Assembly: GCA_022316685.1 (NCBI GenBank)
Contig: JAKJHU010000056.1
Location: 2,161,872 to 2,225,871, forward strand
Direction: 5' to 3'
From: Progne subis subis
Taxonomy: Eukaryota; Chordata; Aves; Passeriformes; Hirundinidae
Length of the DNA stretch: 64,000 nt
In this document: positions 12,001 through 24,782 of the stretch, one piece after another
How the letters are laid out: each line of letters opens with the position of its first letter
Position numbering within the stretch: position 1 is the first letter of the stretch
Program-made: the position numbers and the translations under genes
Notes under the pieces: model-generated
Databases searched by the model: none
Seen by the model: the letters and a program-made list of their open reading frames with translations, nothing else
Told to the model about the DNA's origin: nothing

Positions 12001-15000
12001 GAGTAGATCAAAGAAACAGCAGGTGGGGAGCGGAGGTGCCCTGTGGTCAGTAGGAAATAGTCTGTGCTTCCTGCTCCTGCAACACATGCCTCAAAACCTG
12101 TGTCTCTTTATGGCAGGTTTTCATATCTTCACAGAGAGATTAGTTCAGGTGTGAAGTCATCATGCTGATGATTAGTTCATGATGACTGCTGTCATCTCCC
12201 TGCAAACTGAAGGGGTCCTGTTGTAGCCATATCTCATCCCCCGTGGCTATTGCTGCACCTTATCCTCAGAGCATCAGCTGCTCCTGAGGAAGTCTTGGGC
12301 CACCAGGAAATAAACTGTCTGGGTCATCAGGAAAGCGTGTGCTTGAAAGAGAGAAAAAACCCCATCAGACTGTAGGAGTAAAAAGCAGAAAGCCAGCCTA
12401 CACGTGTAAGAGTGGCAGCCTCTACAGTGTGGTGTGTGTCCACACGTCGTTTCAGAAGCCATCTCCCTTCGGCTGTGATCACTCTCAACTGTTTGCAGTC
12501 TGTGTGCGGTGACGTGCGTGGAATATTACTAGGAAAATGTGCATTCTTGTTAATAGGTATAGTTTAGGATGATTGTTAGCAGAGCAGAAGGCCTTATTGA
12601 TTGAAAGTGGCATATGGCAAGGATGTATAATGATTCACTTTGGCTGCTAGTTCGAAATCCTATTCACGGGTGAAAAAAAAACCTGCTCTCCTTTGCAGTC
12701 GGGCTTCATTCTTTCTGCAGCATGTTTTTCAAACCAGGCTATTTTACAAGTGATCCCTGGGAGAGATTTCCTGCTCTCCTGGGTGTGTGCTCAAAGCTCT
12801 TTTCAGTCTTGCAAGGGCAGGTCACAAGAACAAAAGCTGAAGTTATCATATGCCTCGCTTTGAGTGGAAGGTTGTCTTGCAGTTCTCTCTCTAAACACTT
12901 TTTTTGGGCATTTTGCATTTAGGAAGGATGGTGGACTTGAAAGTCTGATCACAATAAATACCAGGGGTAGGTACAAGGCTGGTTTCCAGCAGCATTGCTT
13001 GGTGCCTGGTGGGAGAGGGTGTAAATGCTCACCTGCAACAACAGCCTTGTGGGAATGGTTTTGATAATTTTTCCAACTGCATTTTTGAAAGACAAAGATG
13101 CCAGTGCTCCATCAAGCTGCAGGAAAAGCGAGCTCTTCTCTGGATCCAGCTTCTCTTCACCAGGGGAAAGAAATGCGTGTTCCTACACTGGCATTAGCAA
13201 ACACAGAGTAATTAACCTGAGGTAAAATCCCAGTGAAGGCAAAGCAGACAAAGTATTAATAAATGTGAACTGACAGAGATAAGCCCTGAGGACCTCATCC
13301 ATCTTCCCTGTGCGTTAGCAGGTCCGAGGGAAGCTGAAGTTGTCTCACCTGGTTTGCCTTGGGCAGACTGACAAGGTAAGCACAGACCACGCACAGGGCA
13401 CTTAGTGAGTCCTGAATGCCCCTACCTCCCATCACTGGTGCTCCTGAGGGGTCTGTTGAACCTCAAGAGAGCTGCCCTGAAGGATGACAGCTCAGAGTGG
13501 CACTGTCCCGGTGCTCAAGAGCAAATAAGGCTGGACCTGATCCCAGTACCGACCCCAGCACCCCCTCACCCACCACAGCCAGGAGGGCAGTGCAGGGAAA
13601 GGTTTTGCCAGGTTGGCTGGATGTTGGAGGAGAAGGTGGTGCCAGCAATTTAGAGGTGTCTGGCAACCTTCACTGAAAAAGCTGCAGAGACTGATCCTAA
13701 CACAAATGGATCAGCTCATACAGGGGGATAACTTACTGACAGAGGAAAAGTGTATGATCTGTGCCATTCCTATAGGCCTGCAAACCTCCCTGACCTTTAT
13801 CTGGCTGATGTTCAGCGATATCTGGACACTTTTCCTGGCAGCAGCACCGAGAACAATACAAATGACATTCACTTCACTACCGGAGGCACAGCTCTTGTGT
13901 TTTCCCACCAGCAAATGAAGAGCAGAGCCTTCATATATGTCTTTTCTGGGAACTGATGCTTTCTAGGAATTGCTTACAAAGAATTAGGTAATCTATTTGA
14001 TTGTCATCCAGAAGTCCTGGGCTTGCTAAATGATCTCGCACAGTTCTTTTTCTTTTTTCATGGAAGATACTCCTTCAAGACAGTCTCAAGGATTTGACTG
14101 TGGTAGGCAAAACAGGGCTCCCTTGAATAAACTAGCTCTGAACAGGCAAATAAATGGAATGTCTTTCGTTATCCCTGTCACCGGTTTATTTACTCCGTGT
14201 CCTCTTTCTGCCGTAAAAGTCTTGAGTGATTTCAGCACAGTAAAACATCTGCACTCATTTTCAGAAAGTAACAACAACTGCCAACGTATGAAATCACTAT
14301 TTTCTCAGAACGCCTATTGTTCAGTGTCCGGCCCTTATTGTTTCTCATCTCCTGTGAGTGGTTTACAATCAAATCCACTTTATTTACAGTGGAAAGCAAA
14401 ATATGTCAGAGCAAGACAATTGACTATAAGCCTTCAGTCAATAACAGCTTATTTTTGTGCATCCTAAAATGTAGTGTTTTCTCATGTTCATTGGGACCGG
14501 TGGCAAAATTCCCATTTTGGAGGTGTCAGGTCAGTCCTGTGCCGAGTGCTGGGTTCCTGCTAAGCCTAAGCTGGTACACCTTACCATGCACCTTCTAAAC
14601 CTGGATCCAGCACACACAGACCATCTTTCCATAGGCTTCACGAGCCATCCTGCAGTGAGCACTCACAATTAAAGCCTTGCATCAAACAATGCTTTAGCAT
14701 TGTTCAACTGGTTTGGTGATTAGGGACTTTTGTAAGATACTGAGCTGTCAGCAGGCAGATCCTCTCTATCCCGCAGTGTCTCAGTCTTTACTCTTGATTT
14801 GTGGCCAACAACTCCCACTGAAGGCCTTTCTTATATAGTTTTCCAGTTAATGCTTTCCATGGGGTCATCACATCTCAGAGATAAACACTGAAAAGCTGAA
14901 GCATGCTATTAAGCTTCTTAAAACATTAGAAAGACAATCATTTTGACAGAAGAGATGTTAATCACACTTCTATAAAAGCTTTTCATCTTCAAAGCATTTA

Positions 15001-18000
15001 ACCAACATTAATTACATGTAATTGGCTTTTCCATGTACATCATGCAAAACACACCTTTCATGTCACTTGTCACTGCTATCTTACCCAGGATCTCTGAGAC
15101 AAAGCTGTGCCTCTTCAGTGCAGCACAGCTTCCTGAAGCTACTTGAGGCATCATCTTGCAAATCCCAAAGGGCAACATTCAAAACAGCAGTTGCACAGAA
15201 TATAGACACCTCAGCTGAACTGAGAGATCTGGGGAAAAAGTAAAGCTCAGGTGCCTGCAAAGCTGTATCTCCATTTCCCGGACAAAATCATCTGAGGAGA
15301 CTCTGAGGTTTTGCTGTTCCCCGTGCCTGGGGATGTCCCTGCCTTCACCAGGCCCATCCAGGTCCCGTACCCACACTTGTGTCTGCCCAAAATGTCCAGA
15401 AAACCCCAGCCAGGATCAAGGTGCTCTCTGGACTCCATCGGCACTGCATTTGACAGTCTAGAGTGAAAAGAGAAGGGACCACATTTCCCATGGATATCTT
15501 GTCTTCAGTCAAGGCAATTACCCAAGAAGTTGAGAACTTGGGTCCATCCACCACCCTGCCTTGCTTTTCCTGCATGACCTTTTCATTGAAACAACTGCTA
15601 CATTCAGCCACAAACAACTTGAACAACTTAAAGCTTTTGTTCCAATTTACAGCATGTGTGAGACAAAAAAAAAAAAACCCAACACTTTCTTGCCCATTGA
15701 ACTGTCAGGATTCAACTAGGAAATACGAGTTCCATGTGTCCTTGGAAGAGCTGGCTAGTATTCAAGCTCCCTGTAGCTCAGGGCTGAAAGAAAAGGATTT
15801 TGGAAGCATAAGTCACAAAAACATAAATTTCACCAAAAAACATAAATGAAGAAAACTTCCAAGAAAAGAAAAAAAAAGTGTTTACAGAGGCTAGATCACA
15901 TGGAATTTATCCTGGACATGAGCACTGGTTGGAGGATAAGGTCCACAACAGGTAAAAAAACCAAACCCAAGCACTATCAACAGCACCACTCAGGTCAGGA
16001 GACTGATGAAGGTCCTGATCAACGTCTTCCCTCTCCTTGGCTGCCTTTCAGAAGGCAATATTGAAGGTGATATTATTCTTGTTTTCATATTGAGTGTGGA
16101 GCCATTTACAAGCTGATTAACTCCATCACTGTTTATATATGTAGCTAATAGAGCTAAAAAATGTGCTGTTAGTTCAGTGGCTCATAAAGGTATGAAAGCT
16201 CCACCTGGCAGCCTGGCATTCCTGCATTGCCTTGAAGCAAATAAAGGCACATTCCCAAAAGTTCAGGACCTTCCTAACTTTTATTCTTAGCTCTCAACTT
16301 TTATTCCTAGATGGCTACAGAACCAGGAAAATGAGTTTCCCATGGAGTTGTTTGGGTCTGGGATGATAAATTCCAAACCTTTCGAACTGTGTTGTGCATT
16401 GAAGGACTCTTCATCCCTCAGGAGCACCCACCAGAGAAAGGGAGACCTGCCTGGTATGGTCAGGATGGGCAGAAAAGCAGCTGTGCTGTGCAGCAGAGGA
16501 TTCAAAGTCCCCATGGACCTGACCTCGGATCCCAGGGAGGGAGATTTTTAGAAAAGCACTGAAGTGGCAGGTTCCAGCGCAAACCACAATTGTGCTCCTG
16601 AATCAACAAGATCCTGTAAAAGTCCCACAAAGAGTCACCCGAGTGGCTGTTTATTTTGCAGACTTCTTCAGCACCTCATTCTCAAGATTATAATTCAGTT
16701 ATTGGCCACACAGTTCTTGTCAGACTACTCCCACCCTGGAAATTAAGTAAAAGGTTAAGTGTGTTATTGGTTCAGTTAGGACACTCCACCTTGCCGGACT
16801 GAGCCCTGTAATCTATTCACATTTCCTTTTCAACTTCTGCAAGTAACCCCAAATAGGCTGGGAACACTAAGTGCAAAGTTGCAGGAGATGACTGTGGCAA
16901 TTTCTGAATGACAAGAGCATTTAAAAGAAATGTCAAGAGTCTGTGGGCTGCAAGCTTTTATGTTTCAAGGAGAAACAAGAACAAAGGAGGGACAATAAAT
17001 CAAACGCAACAGCTTAGCATGCTCCATCTCTGAGAGTTAACCTCTTGAAAGCCACGTCCCCGACACAGCGAGGGCCACGCTCCTTTGATCAGGTCCATTA
17101 TTTTGTGCAAAGCGATGGAAGCAGCAGGGTGGGCTCTTCCATGCACGCCCGGGGGCTGTGTACGCTGTGCTTTGCTTGACATGTGCTATGCGTTTATGGG
17201 TTAACATCAAACATGAGCTGATTTATAATTTTTAATCAAAAAAGGATTATAACCTAATAAATCCTAATAAGGTATTCTGTCTGGAGGTTATGTGGTGTAG
17301 TCATATAATATACTGGTAGCTTTGCTCTCCTGAGCCTGGAAGATGGTGTAAAGTTTTTGATTCGTCAATAAACTGTTCTCTGGAAGTGTTTAAATGGATC
17401 AAGACCCTCCAAGCATCACGGTGCAAATGATGATCCCCTTGGGTGGAGCCTTTGCTGCTGTCACGGGTGTTGAAGTACTTGGATGAGACACTCTTGGAAG
17501 CTTGCAGCATCCCTGTGTGATGAGTAGCTCCTCTCACTTTCAGAGGCCAAGTATTCCTGGTTAAGTGCTAATTACTGGCAGTTAACTAGTTGAACCTAAG
17601 CATTAAAGGTATCAAACACATCACTGATGTTAGTCAGAGCCTAAGGAATCCTCCAACCACCAGAGGATAAGGGCGGGTTCGTAAGGGCACATCATTTTTT
17701 GAGGTTAAAAATTATGACCACGCAGAGAAAGACTTAACCCTCGCTACAGGATTTCCTGCGTTTTGGTCCTCCCACCCAGATAGGCAGGTATTATCCCGGG
17801 GAATTTGCGAGTAAGCCAGACCTGTCAGTTATCAGAGGGGATTTCTGAGCCTTCTTTTCCCGAAGAACAACCATCTTCCCTCCTCCCATCCATACCCTGC
17901 CTCCCAGCAAAAGGCTGTCCTGGAAGAACATTTACTTCCCAGGAGACCTAATTAACATTACAAGACTAATGGAGACTAAGCGTAAAGAATTTTTAAAAAG

Positions 18001-18501
18001 TCCTTTGACTGCAGAGCCATTTTTAAAGCTGCTCCTCCCTGCTCTTTGTTTGCACACAATAGCTAAACCACCACAGTGGGGATAGGGCAGGGGTCAAGAG
18101 GTCCAAGGTATTTTCAAGCTAGTTTTAACTAGCTTGCTGTTACCTCTTGCTCTTCCGCTGTGTTTGCACCCATCTGTTGTATTTTTCAGCCTCCTCCCAA
18201 AGCTGCCGTCTAGCCAGGGATGTTCCCTTTGTGTGAGTGCGAGTGCATGTCCTGATAAGGCTCCATGGGTGGTCAGGAGAAAGACCTCGACAGAAACTCT
18301 TAGTCTTGCCACATCTTCATCCTTGTTGGAGAAAAACGTCACCGGGAGCCTGATCCGAGCCGCAGAAGACTCAAAAGGGGTTTGGAGCTGTTCCTTCAAC
18401 ACTGGTTTACTAATTAAGGAAAGATTTCCAAACAAATCAGATCAAGAACTCCATCAGAATCAACCAAGTCTACGTCAGTAGAATCACTCCCACCCAAGGT
18501 G
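9043..18501. other. Long unassigned non-coding stretch
   Basis: About 9.5 kb with no recognised transposon, RNA gene or exon. The 9130-9560 part is strongly AT-rich. A small CpG cluster lies near 9930-9960. Open frames reach about 145 codons and look like chance. One 68-codon frame at 13750-13956 has protein-like composition, but it has no ATG near its start and no good splice sites. A short tandem duplication is listed separately at 16276-16310. Confidence 0.5.
16276..16310. repeat. Short tandem duplication (about 20-base period)
   Basis: The 15-base core AACTTTTATTC(T/C)TAG occurs at 16276-16290 and again at 16296-16310, differing at one base. Confidence 0.8.
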
Positions 18502-18765
18502 TCACAGAATCATTCAGGTTGGGAAAAAACCTCTGAGACCATCGAGTGCAACCTTCGACTGACCACCTGCGTGTCAACTCCACCATGGCTCTGAGTGCCA
18601 TGTCCAGTCATTCCTTGAACACCCCAGGGATGTTCAAGGTGACTCCACCACTTCCCTGGGCAGTCCATTCCAATGTGAAATTTCTCCTCCCATCCAACCT
18701 GGATCTCCCCTGGTGCAGCTTGATGCTATGTCCTCTCTTCCTGTCAAAAATGAGAATGTGGAGAA
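18502..18765 (-). repeat. CR1 LINE 3' end, antisense
   Basis: The + strand starts with CACAGAATCATTCAGGTTGG, the reverse complement of a CR1 3' terminus. It runs through further reverse-complement CR1 3' UTR words: GACCATCGAGTGCAACC, CCACCACTTCCCTGGGCAG (about 18643-18663) and GGATCTCCCCTGGTGCAGCTTGA (about 18701-18723). About 265 bp are retained. The element is 5'-truncated, as is usual for CR1, and its coding part is absent or reduced to the last few codons. The wording resembles the CR1 subfamilies with a 'ttggaaaagacc' 3' end rather than the 'ggaagggacc' type seen at 41.3 kb. Confidence 0.8.
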
Positions 18766-21165
18766 TGTGTCCTGTGCCAAGAGGAGAGGATATTTCTCAG
18801 AGGTGATCCACTCACGACCCTTTGGTTTGGAATTCTTCTTCCAGTACAGCTGCGATCTTGCAGATACATATCCGGAAAAGGCAAATTTATGAGGGTTTTT
18901 TTCCACTAGGCTACAGTTGTAGCTTCTACTTTCTCCAGGGTTCAGCTAAAACCAGCCTGGGCTGACAGTCTTCAATTGCAATCTTTTGTGTTAACTAACA
19001 GTTCTTCCCAATAGGCCTTGGACATGGAATTCATACACATTCATCCTAATTTTACCAAAGCATCCTAAAATCCTGCTCCTGCCACACTCCCTGTATAAAG
19101 AGGGCACACAAAGAATGTCTTCCCTCTCCTTGGCTCAGAGGGAATGGTTGTCTTCAGTTTTTATTGTACTAGTATTCACTGTATTCCTATAATAAAGGCA
19201 TCAACCTGGTATTTCCAAAGTCTTCTTCTGGGAAATAAGTGCTGTGCTTTCACTGTTTCACAGAAATTCAGGGTGAAAAGGGGTGTCTGTCTCCCCACCG
19301 AGGCCCAGACATCCTCACCATTTCTTTCCTCACACTGTTTGAAAACGTCTTCTGCCCTTCACATCTTAATGGCTCCTGGTACAAAAGCAATAAACACAGT
19401 GCTGTTCCTAACAGCCCAGGGGCCAGCCAGGCTGTGCACAGATGAAGAAGTTAGATCTGAACCCATTTCCTGGGAGAGAAGGATGTCTATGTGAACAAAC
19501 AAAAGCTCAGCCAAATTCTAAAACCAGAAAGTTTTCTTCAATCTCTGAGTGAAATTAATTCCAAAACCCTGTCGTGAAACTCCAGACTTCCAAGAACAGG
19601 ACTTGTTGGACCTGACAGAATCCACCCAAATTTCCTCCAGTTTAAAGACTGCTGAAGTTAGAAATTAAACTGGTTTAACTGAAGGATAAATCTCAGTTTA
19701 AAGCAAAGTCCAACTGCAAAAAGAAATGACAAGCAGAGAAATGTGCCTGATTCAGACAAAGTGCTACAGAGAGTAGCCTCGTTCATTGCAGTCATTCCCC
19801 TCCACCAGCATCTTTCTGGAATGTAAGAACTGAAGTCTGGAGAACAGGTAATTCACAGCTCCAACTCAGCTTTTAATTCTGCTTTGCTTTTAGCACTCCT
19901 TGACCCTACCCGGGTCCAAAAGGCTGGATGTTACTAATGGCTGCATTCACCAGGCAGAGTTGTTATCTCCTCTCCCCTTCCAGCCGTCTCTGCCATATCT
20001 GCAGCATCTGACTGTGCCATTAATAGGCAGCTGGATGAGCCCATCTATTACCACCACAATCATGGCCAAAGCCCACAGGCTTTCAACCCTAAAATGGGGA
20101 GCTGCCACAGTTTGGATTAAAGAGACCAAAGGCTGTCTTGGTGAAGCTGCAATAGATCTTTTCTCTGAGGGAGAGATAGCAAGGGAGTCGTGCAACACGC
20201 ATCTGTGGCTTCCCAGCCCAGCCTCTCCGAGTCCCTGCACAGCTGGCATTTTTGGGGAGCTGGAGATGCAGTCCTAGGGTGCAAAACCATTTCTGCATCC
20301 CTGCCAGGTGAGACTCACTGAGCTGGGAATTCTCAGGGAGGTTGGTCCTTTACCTGTGAATGTCTCTTGGCAAGAAGCACCTGCAAGGATTCATGCCGCA
20401 GTTTTGGGTTCACGATCAAAGTCTGAGATTGCAGGTCTCAAGGAGTTGTTACCATTTTTTATGAAGGCAAAACACTCATCAACACTTCTTTAATTGCACA
20501 TAAAGCCCTGATCTTTGTAGCTCCAATTTTATGAAATGTGTTCAGCTCTCATTGCCTTAAACCATCAGAGGTTGCAGAATTGTCCCCAGTTTTTTAAAGA
20601 CCTGATTTTTCAGTCGCATTTTAGGGTGTCCTGGGACTGTTATGAAAAATGAGGCTTTAGCCTTGCTAATAAAGAAGTGATAATAATTAGAAAATCTCCT
20701 GGCCGGTACAGATTTTATAACCCCATAGATACCATAGTATTAACATTCTGTTTGTCCACCTGTTAGAAGAAACAGATCTGAAGAGTCATAACTCTAAAAC
20801 AGTGGGTGACAATTTAATGAAAAATTGAGCTCTGCATTTAATTTCCTTTTAAGTTCAGTTGAGCATTCTGTGAGATCAAAGGGGCTTTGTGGCTTGCAAA
20901 TGATCTATGATATCAGAGAAACAGATTATAACCCAGGCACAGTTTGGTATTTAAGTAAGTATCTGCTTTTAATACCGATGCTTAAAGTAGGCTAATGGAA
21001 CTAAAGGACAAGGATAATTTCCTATGATACAACTCTATAATCCAGTTTAATATATCAGTTGAACACTAAAAGCATGTTTTGAATTTATTTCAGTGCTTTG
21101 ACCCCCCCTGTGGAAAGTATCCTGAGACACCATAAAACATTTTTAACAAAACAAAAGGTCTTGCC
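18766..21165. other. Unassigned non-coding sequence
   Basis: No gene or repeat recognised. The 20520-21100 part is AT-rich with many TAATTA/AATAAT words. The overlapping frames near 19900-20300 (up to 125 codons on +, 100 on -) have no family features. Confidence 0.5.
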
Positions 21166-21226
21166 TCAGTTTGTAAGATCTGGGAGCAGGGACTGCACTT
21201 AGGCTCTTGTAGAATGCCTGGAGAAA
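21166..21226 (+). repeat. Possible L2/MIR-type 3' tail relic
   Basis: The order TCAGTTTGTAAG ... GGGAGCAGGGACTG ... TGCCTGG resembles the 'agattgtaagctc-ttggggcagggactgt ... gtgcctgg' tail shared by L2 LINEs and related ancient amniote SINEs. Only about 60 bp are matched, so chance similarity cannot be excluded. Confidence 0.35.
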
Positions 21227-21639
21227 TGAATCTCTTGGGTTCAGTGTGAAGAATAGTTAAACAACAGCAACACTGCGTGTCAGTGAGGACTCACTTTTAG
21301 TGTGGGTTCTAGAGTTCTGCTTAGAAGGTTGCTGTCTTCCCCTTTCACACCCATGCATCATAATTGTGGGCAGTGGACTTGAAAAAAAAAAAAAAGAAAA
21401 TAGAGAGAAATAAAGTTATTCAAGGTTTAAAGGTGCTTGTGTTTTGTTTTTTGGGTTTTTTGAAACCTACAGCAGCAGATATTCCATATTTTCCTTTTCA
21501 GAAATGATCATGCTCCAAATTGCACCTAGCCAGGGGTTTCCCTCCATGACTTAGAGAAGATGCTGCTACAGACTCACTTCTGTTGCTTGAACTCTTCTTC
21601 CTCCTTACTACCTTAAATTTATGTACAATTCACTCTTGT
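21227..21639. other. Unassigned sequence with A/T runs
   Basis: Contains a 14-base A run near 21382-21395 and a T/G-rich patch near 21440-21460. No family recognised. Confidence 0.5.
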
Positions 21640-22335
21640 TTATTCTCCTGATAGTATTGTCCTTCAGTTTAACAAGTCTATCCCTCCTTTAATGTTTACC
21701 TTCCTGGCAGGTCTATAAGCCGTCACTATGTACATCTGTCTTTCCCAGGCAGAAGGAGTCACATCTGTAATCTGCTCTTGCAGAGATCAACCTGATGTTT
21801 CCCTGATCAGTGGTCCTTCCTGTCTCCATCTGAATTCATCAGTGTTGAACCCCAGGGATGAGAATTGCACACGCTGGTCCTGAGGAGGCTTCACCAGCCA
21901 CGTGTACGGCGGCATTAATGCAGCTGCAGCTTTGCTGGAAATGTCTCCTGATGCATCACAGGCCTGACATGATGTGACGTGATGTTGGCTAGCTCAGACA
22001 TCTCATGATTGACCAATGCATCTGGGTCTGCAGTCTCAGCAAATCCACAGAATCTTTGATTATGTCAGGAATTAATGCAAAGTGCATGCAGGGTTTACAG
22101 TTGCACCCCCTTTCTGCTATTTTCGTCTGTGAGGTCACCCAGACATTCCTGTAGGATATCTGGAGTCCCTTCAGGACTGATAATGCCTCTCAGCTTGACA
22201 TCACCAACACATTTCTTTCCCTCCCTTCTACCTTTGGTGTCAAGATCTATCTAGTATCATTTGTCCCCTAAAGAAGTCACTGTTCAACTCAAGATTCATA
22301 TCTTCCCAAGCTAATTCCTTGCCCTTCTCATTGTC
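21640..22335 (-). repeat. Ancient CR1-type LINE relic (3' UTR into ORF2), antisense
   Basis: Read on the + strand, several diverged landmarks of an inverted CR1 appear in the correct order. First comes a 'gtctataagccgtcactatgt'-type segment (about 21711), then 'cccaggcagaag', then 'cctgatca' with 'gagaattgcacacgctggtcctgaggaggcttcaccag' (about 21860-21897). Next is a 'gctcagacatctcatgattgaccaatgcatctgggtc' segment (about 21990-22030). Last is 'cagcttgacatcaccaacacatttc' (about 22192-22216), which encodes on the opposite strand the region around a conserved reverse-transcriptase segment. The frame is destroyed by many stops and indels. Divergence is much greater than in the elements at 26.2, 41.3 or 46.7 kb, so this is an old insertion. 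Confidence 0.6.
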
Positions 22336-23794
22336 TACTGCTTATTCTTGTTTTTGCCAACTAAGTCACTGCATAAAAAACAAGAGGTTTAGGTGGATGA
22401 AGAATGATAATGAAAACTCCAGTCAAACTAGCACCAAATTTGAAGTTAGATCCATTTTACTAATGCCCACAAGACATTAGTGTGCTGCACATCTTTGGTC
22501 TGGAATATCCATTGGCTATTCTGTGGAAACACCAACAACTCCCCTCATGCTCCCCTGATTTGAGGTATGTTGGAGATTTTGATTTCCTTGTCACTGATTT
22601 GTAGAGGTGAACATTTTGCTGCTCTCGTGATTAGAGCAGCTCCTCGAGCTGGCTCAGGTAAGGCTGTAATGGCTGGTTTGGGATGCTGTTGATGCTGTGT
22701 AGTTCTGCTACTTGTGGCCTTGTAAGGAACAAAGCTGGTATTTTCAAACAAATTCAGAGAATATGCTGAAAAATCAACAGGACCTGAAACTTGGTTCCTC
22801 TGCTTTGAAAGACTAAATTTACATCCATAATACTTTCACATACCAAATTCTATTTCTCATATCCCCAAATGAAGGAGGAGGCATCTAATTAAGCACAAAA
22901 ATGCATGATTCAGTTGTTAAAATAGGTATGTGGTAAAGGGATGTAGGGATATCCAGCACACTTGGGACAAGTCAGTACCATGTAAAATCTACTTGTGCTC
23001 CTCTGGAGCAGCAAGTGGGAGAAGTTTGATCATATCTGATGGCATTGGACAGATATCTCAAGAGAACTGAAAATGCTTCTTCTAGCTGATGGAAAGAATT
23101 TGTTTCGAGGAACATGACTGGACAAATGGATACAAACCTACTGCAAAACAGACAGTTTTGGAAGAAGCTGAAGAATAAAGACTTGAGGTCTGCAAGCATC
23201 CTGTAATGCAGAACAGTTGGAAGAGATGGGTCCTGGGAGCAGGGCAAGAAGGAGAACAAAATCCCCAGACTGCATCCCAAAGACTTTTTCAATGTCATTG
23301 GCCCTACTGACCCATTTTTAACTGAGTTTCCTGTTATGAAGCTGGACAGGCTCAGGTCAGCAGCTTTACTTGGACAGGAGGAGTGGGAGAAGCACAAGGG
23401 AAAGTGTCTTAGGATAAATTAAATATAGAAGTATCAAAGATTGGTCACCAGCGGTAGAAGAATAGGATAGGTGCTTCAGTTTTAACCTCATTAAGTCCAG
23501 TTGTTCCACTGGATAAACAACTCTGCCTTGCAGTTAATCTTCAAATAAATATGCTCTTAAAATCCAGTGGGTATTTATCTAATATAGGATAACTGTCTTA
23601 CTGAAACTAAATTAAATGCTTTTTGGATAAACTTAATTTAGCCTCCTGCTGAAATGGTTTTCTGAATGAGATGGAGAGGAAATGCTTAACTCTTGTTTGG
23701 AGTAAGGGTGGCGGCACTCACTGATGGCCAAATACTCTAAATAGTCTGTCCATGTTCACTGTGGCAGAAATGGGTTTTAACGCCTCACAAGAAT
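22336..23794. other. Unassigned non-coding sequence
   Basis: No repeat or gene recognised. A 141-codon antisense frame (22972-23397) rich in Ser, Phe and Cys has no domain features and fits chance. This stretch may include decayed sequence of the flanking CR1 relics. Confidence 0.45.
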
Positions 23795-24470
23795 GGTCAA
23801 CCCCTCCTTAAATATCCTGGAGTCTCTGACCACTACAACATCTGATGGAACTGAGCTCTACAAACCCACCACATTTTCCACAGCTACATCTAATCTTGAA
23901 TTACCTGCCTTCTACTCTTTTATTTTGCACTATATGATGGGAGATGTGGAAAAAAACCCCATGAGCTGCGTTCTCTTTGGAGCCCCCCTGTCCTCCAGCC
24001 TAGCAGGATTTCTGGCTCCTTCCCAATCCTCCCAGTTCTCCCATCACCCTGCCTGATGCCTTCCCCAGTGGGCTCAGCAGCCCCACTGCCTGCAGGCTCA
24101 GGCACTTTCACACCTCCTGTGTTCCTCTCACCATTCTTTCCCTTGCCACAGGCCTGACAGCACGGGCTTTTATCACAGCCCTTCTATTTAGCTCCCTTCC
24201 ACCGTAAACACCACTTATCTTTTCAATCTCTCTCCAAATAAGACTTTTTTTCCCCACCAAGTCTCAAATTATTCTTGTCATTCTTATCTGAACATCCTTT
24301 AATTCCCTTGGCAGTGACTTATAGCATTCCAGATGAGACAGAAGCCTTGGTTTTATACCACACTGAAATTTACTCCGTCCCATTTCTTATACATCCTAAC
24401 CTTTTGTTTGCCTGTTTGACAGAAGCTGCACCCGAGCTGAAAGTTTAAGTGAGAAGGTTGCAATAATGAT
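23795..24470 (-). repeat. Ancient CR1/L3-type LINE relic, antisense
   Basis: The second half is the clearer part. On the + strand, segments near 24260-24450 match, in order, the reverse complement of ancient CR1 3' coding sequence: CAAATTATTCTTGTCATTCT, 'gcattccagatgagacag', a 'tttgtttgcctgtttgac' segment and 'agctgcacccgagctga'. The first part, 'ctggagtctctgaccactacaacatctg' (about 23818), resembles the 3' UTR. The middle (about 23930-24190) is not matched and may be an insertion or simply decayed. No coding potential remains. Confidence 0.55.
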
Positions 24471-24726
24471 TCAGAGATATTTTCTGTTGGTCAGTGCTGT
24501 TACTAAGATAATTCATTGTTTCTAAAGCTTTCTGCAAGGGCATTCCCCCTTCGAACTCATATTTCCAATGCAATACTCCAGACAGGGAGCTGCAAACTAC
24601 CTCCCATCGCTGCCAGCAGTTCATGTCCTCCAGGGTGGAGGAGGCACCTGTAATTAGTGTCTGCAGAGATAAACATTCACTAGCCCCCACAGAGGACGGG
24701 TGTTGAGCCAATATGAGTTAACATAA
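24471..24726. other. Unassigned; possible further CR1 decay
   Basis: A 'ccaatgcaatactccagacaggga' segment near 24567 resembles CR1 'caatactccag', but the rest does not follow. Confidence 0.3.
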
Positions 24727-24782
24727 CTCAGGTTTTGTTGGTTTTGTTTTTTGGGTTTTTTTGGTTTTTTTTTTTTTTCCCC
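24727..24782. repeat. T/G-rich low-complexity tract
   Basis: Runs of T broken by G, ending in a 14-base T run and CCCCC. Confidence 0.85.

Noticed and set aside
13750..13956. 68-codon frame with exon-like composition (Asn/Asp/Tyr-rich, Pro-Asp-Leu-Tyr motif)
   Set aside because: It begins at GTG soon after an in-frame stop, has only a weak acceptor upstream and no donor, and matches no family I know.
22972..23397. 141-codon antisense frame rich in Phe, Ser and Cys
   Set aside because: No recognisable family. It lies between decayed CR1 relics and has no promoter or splice evidence.
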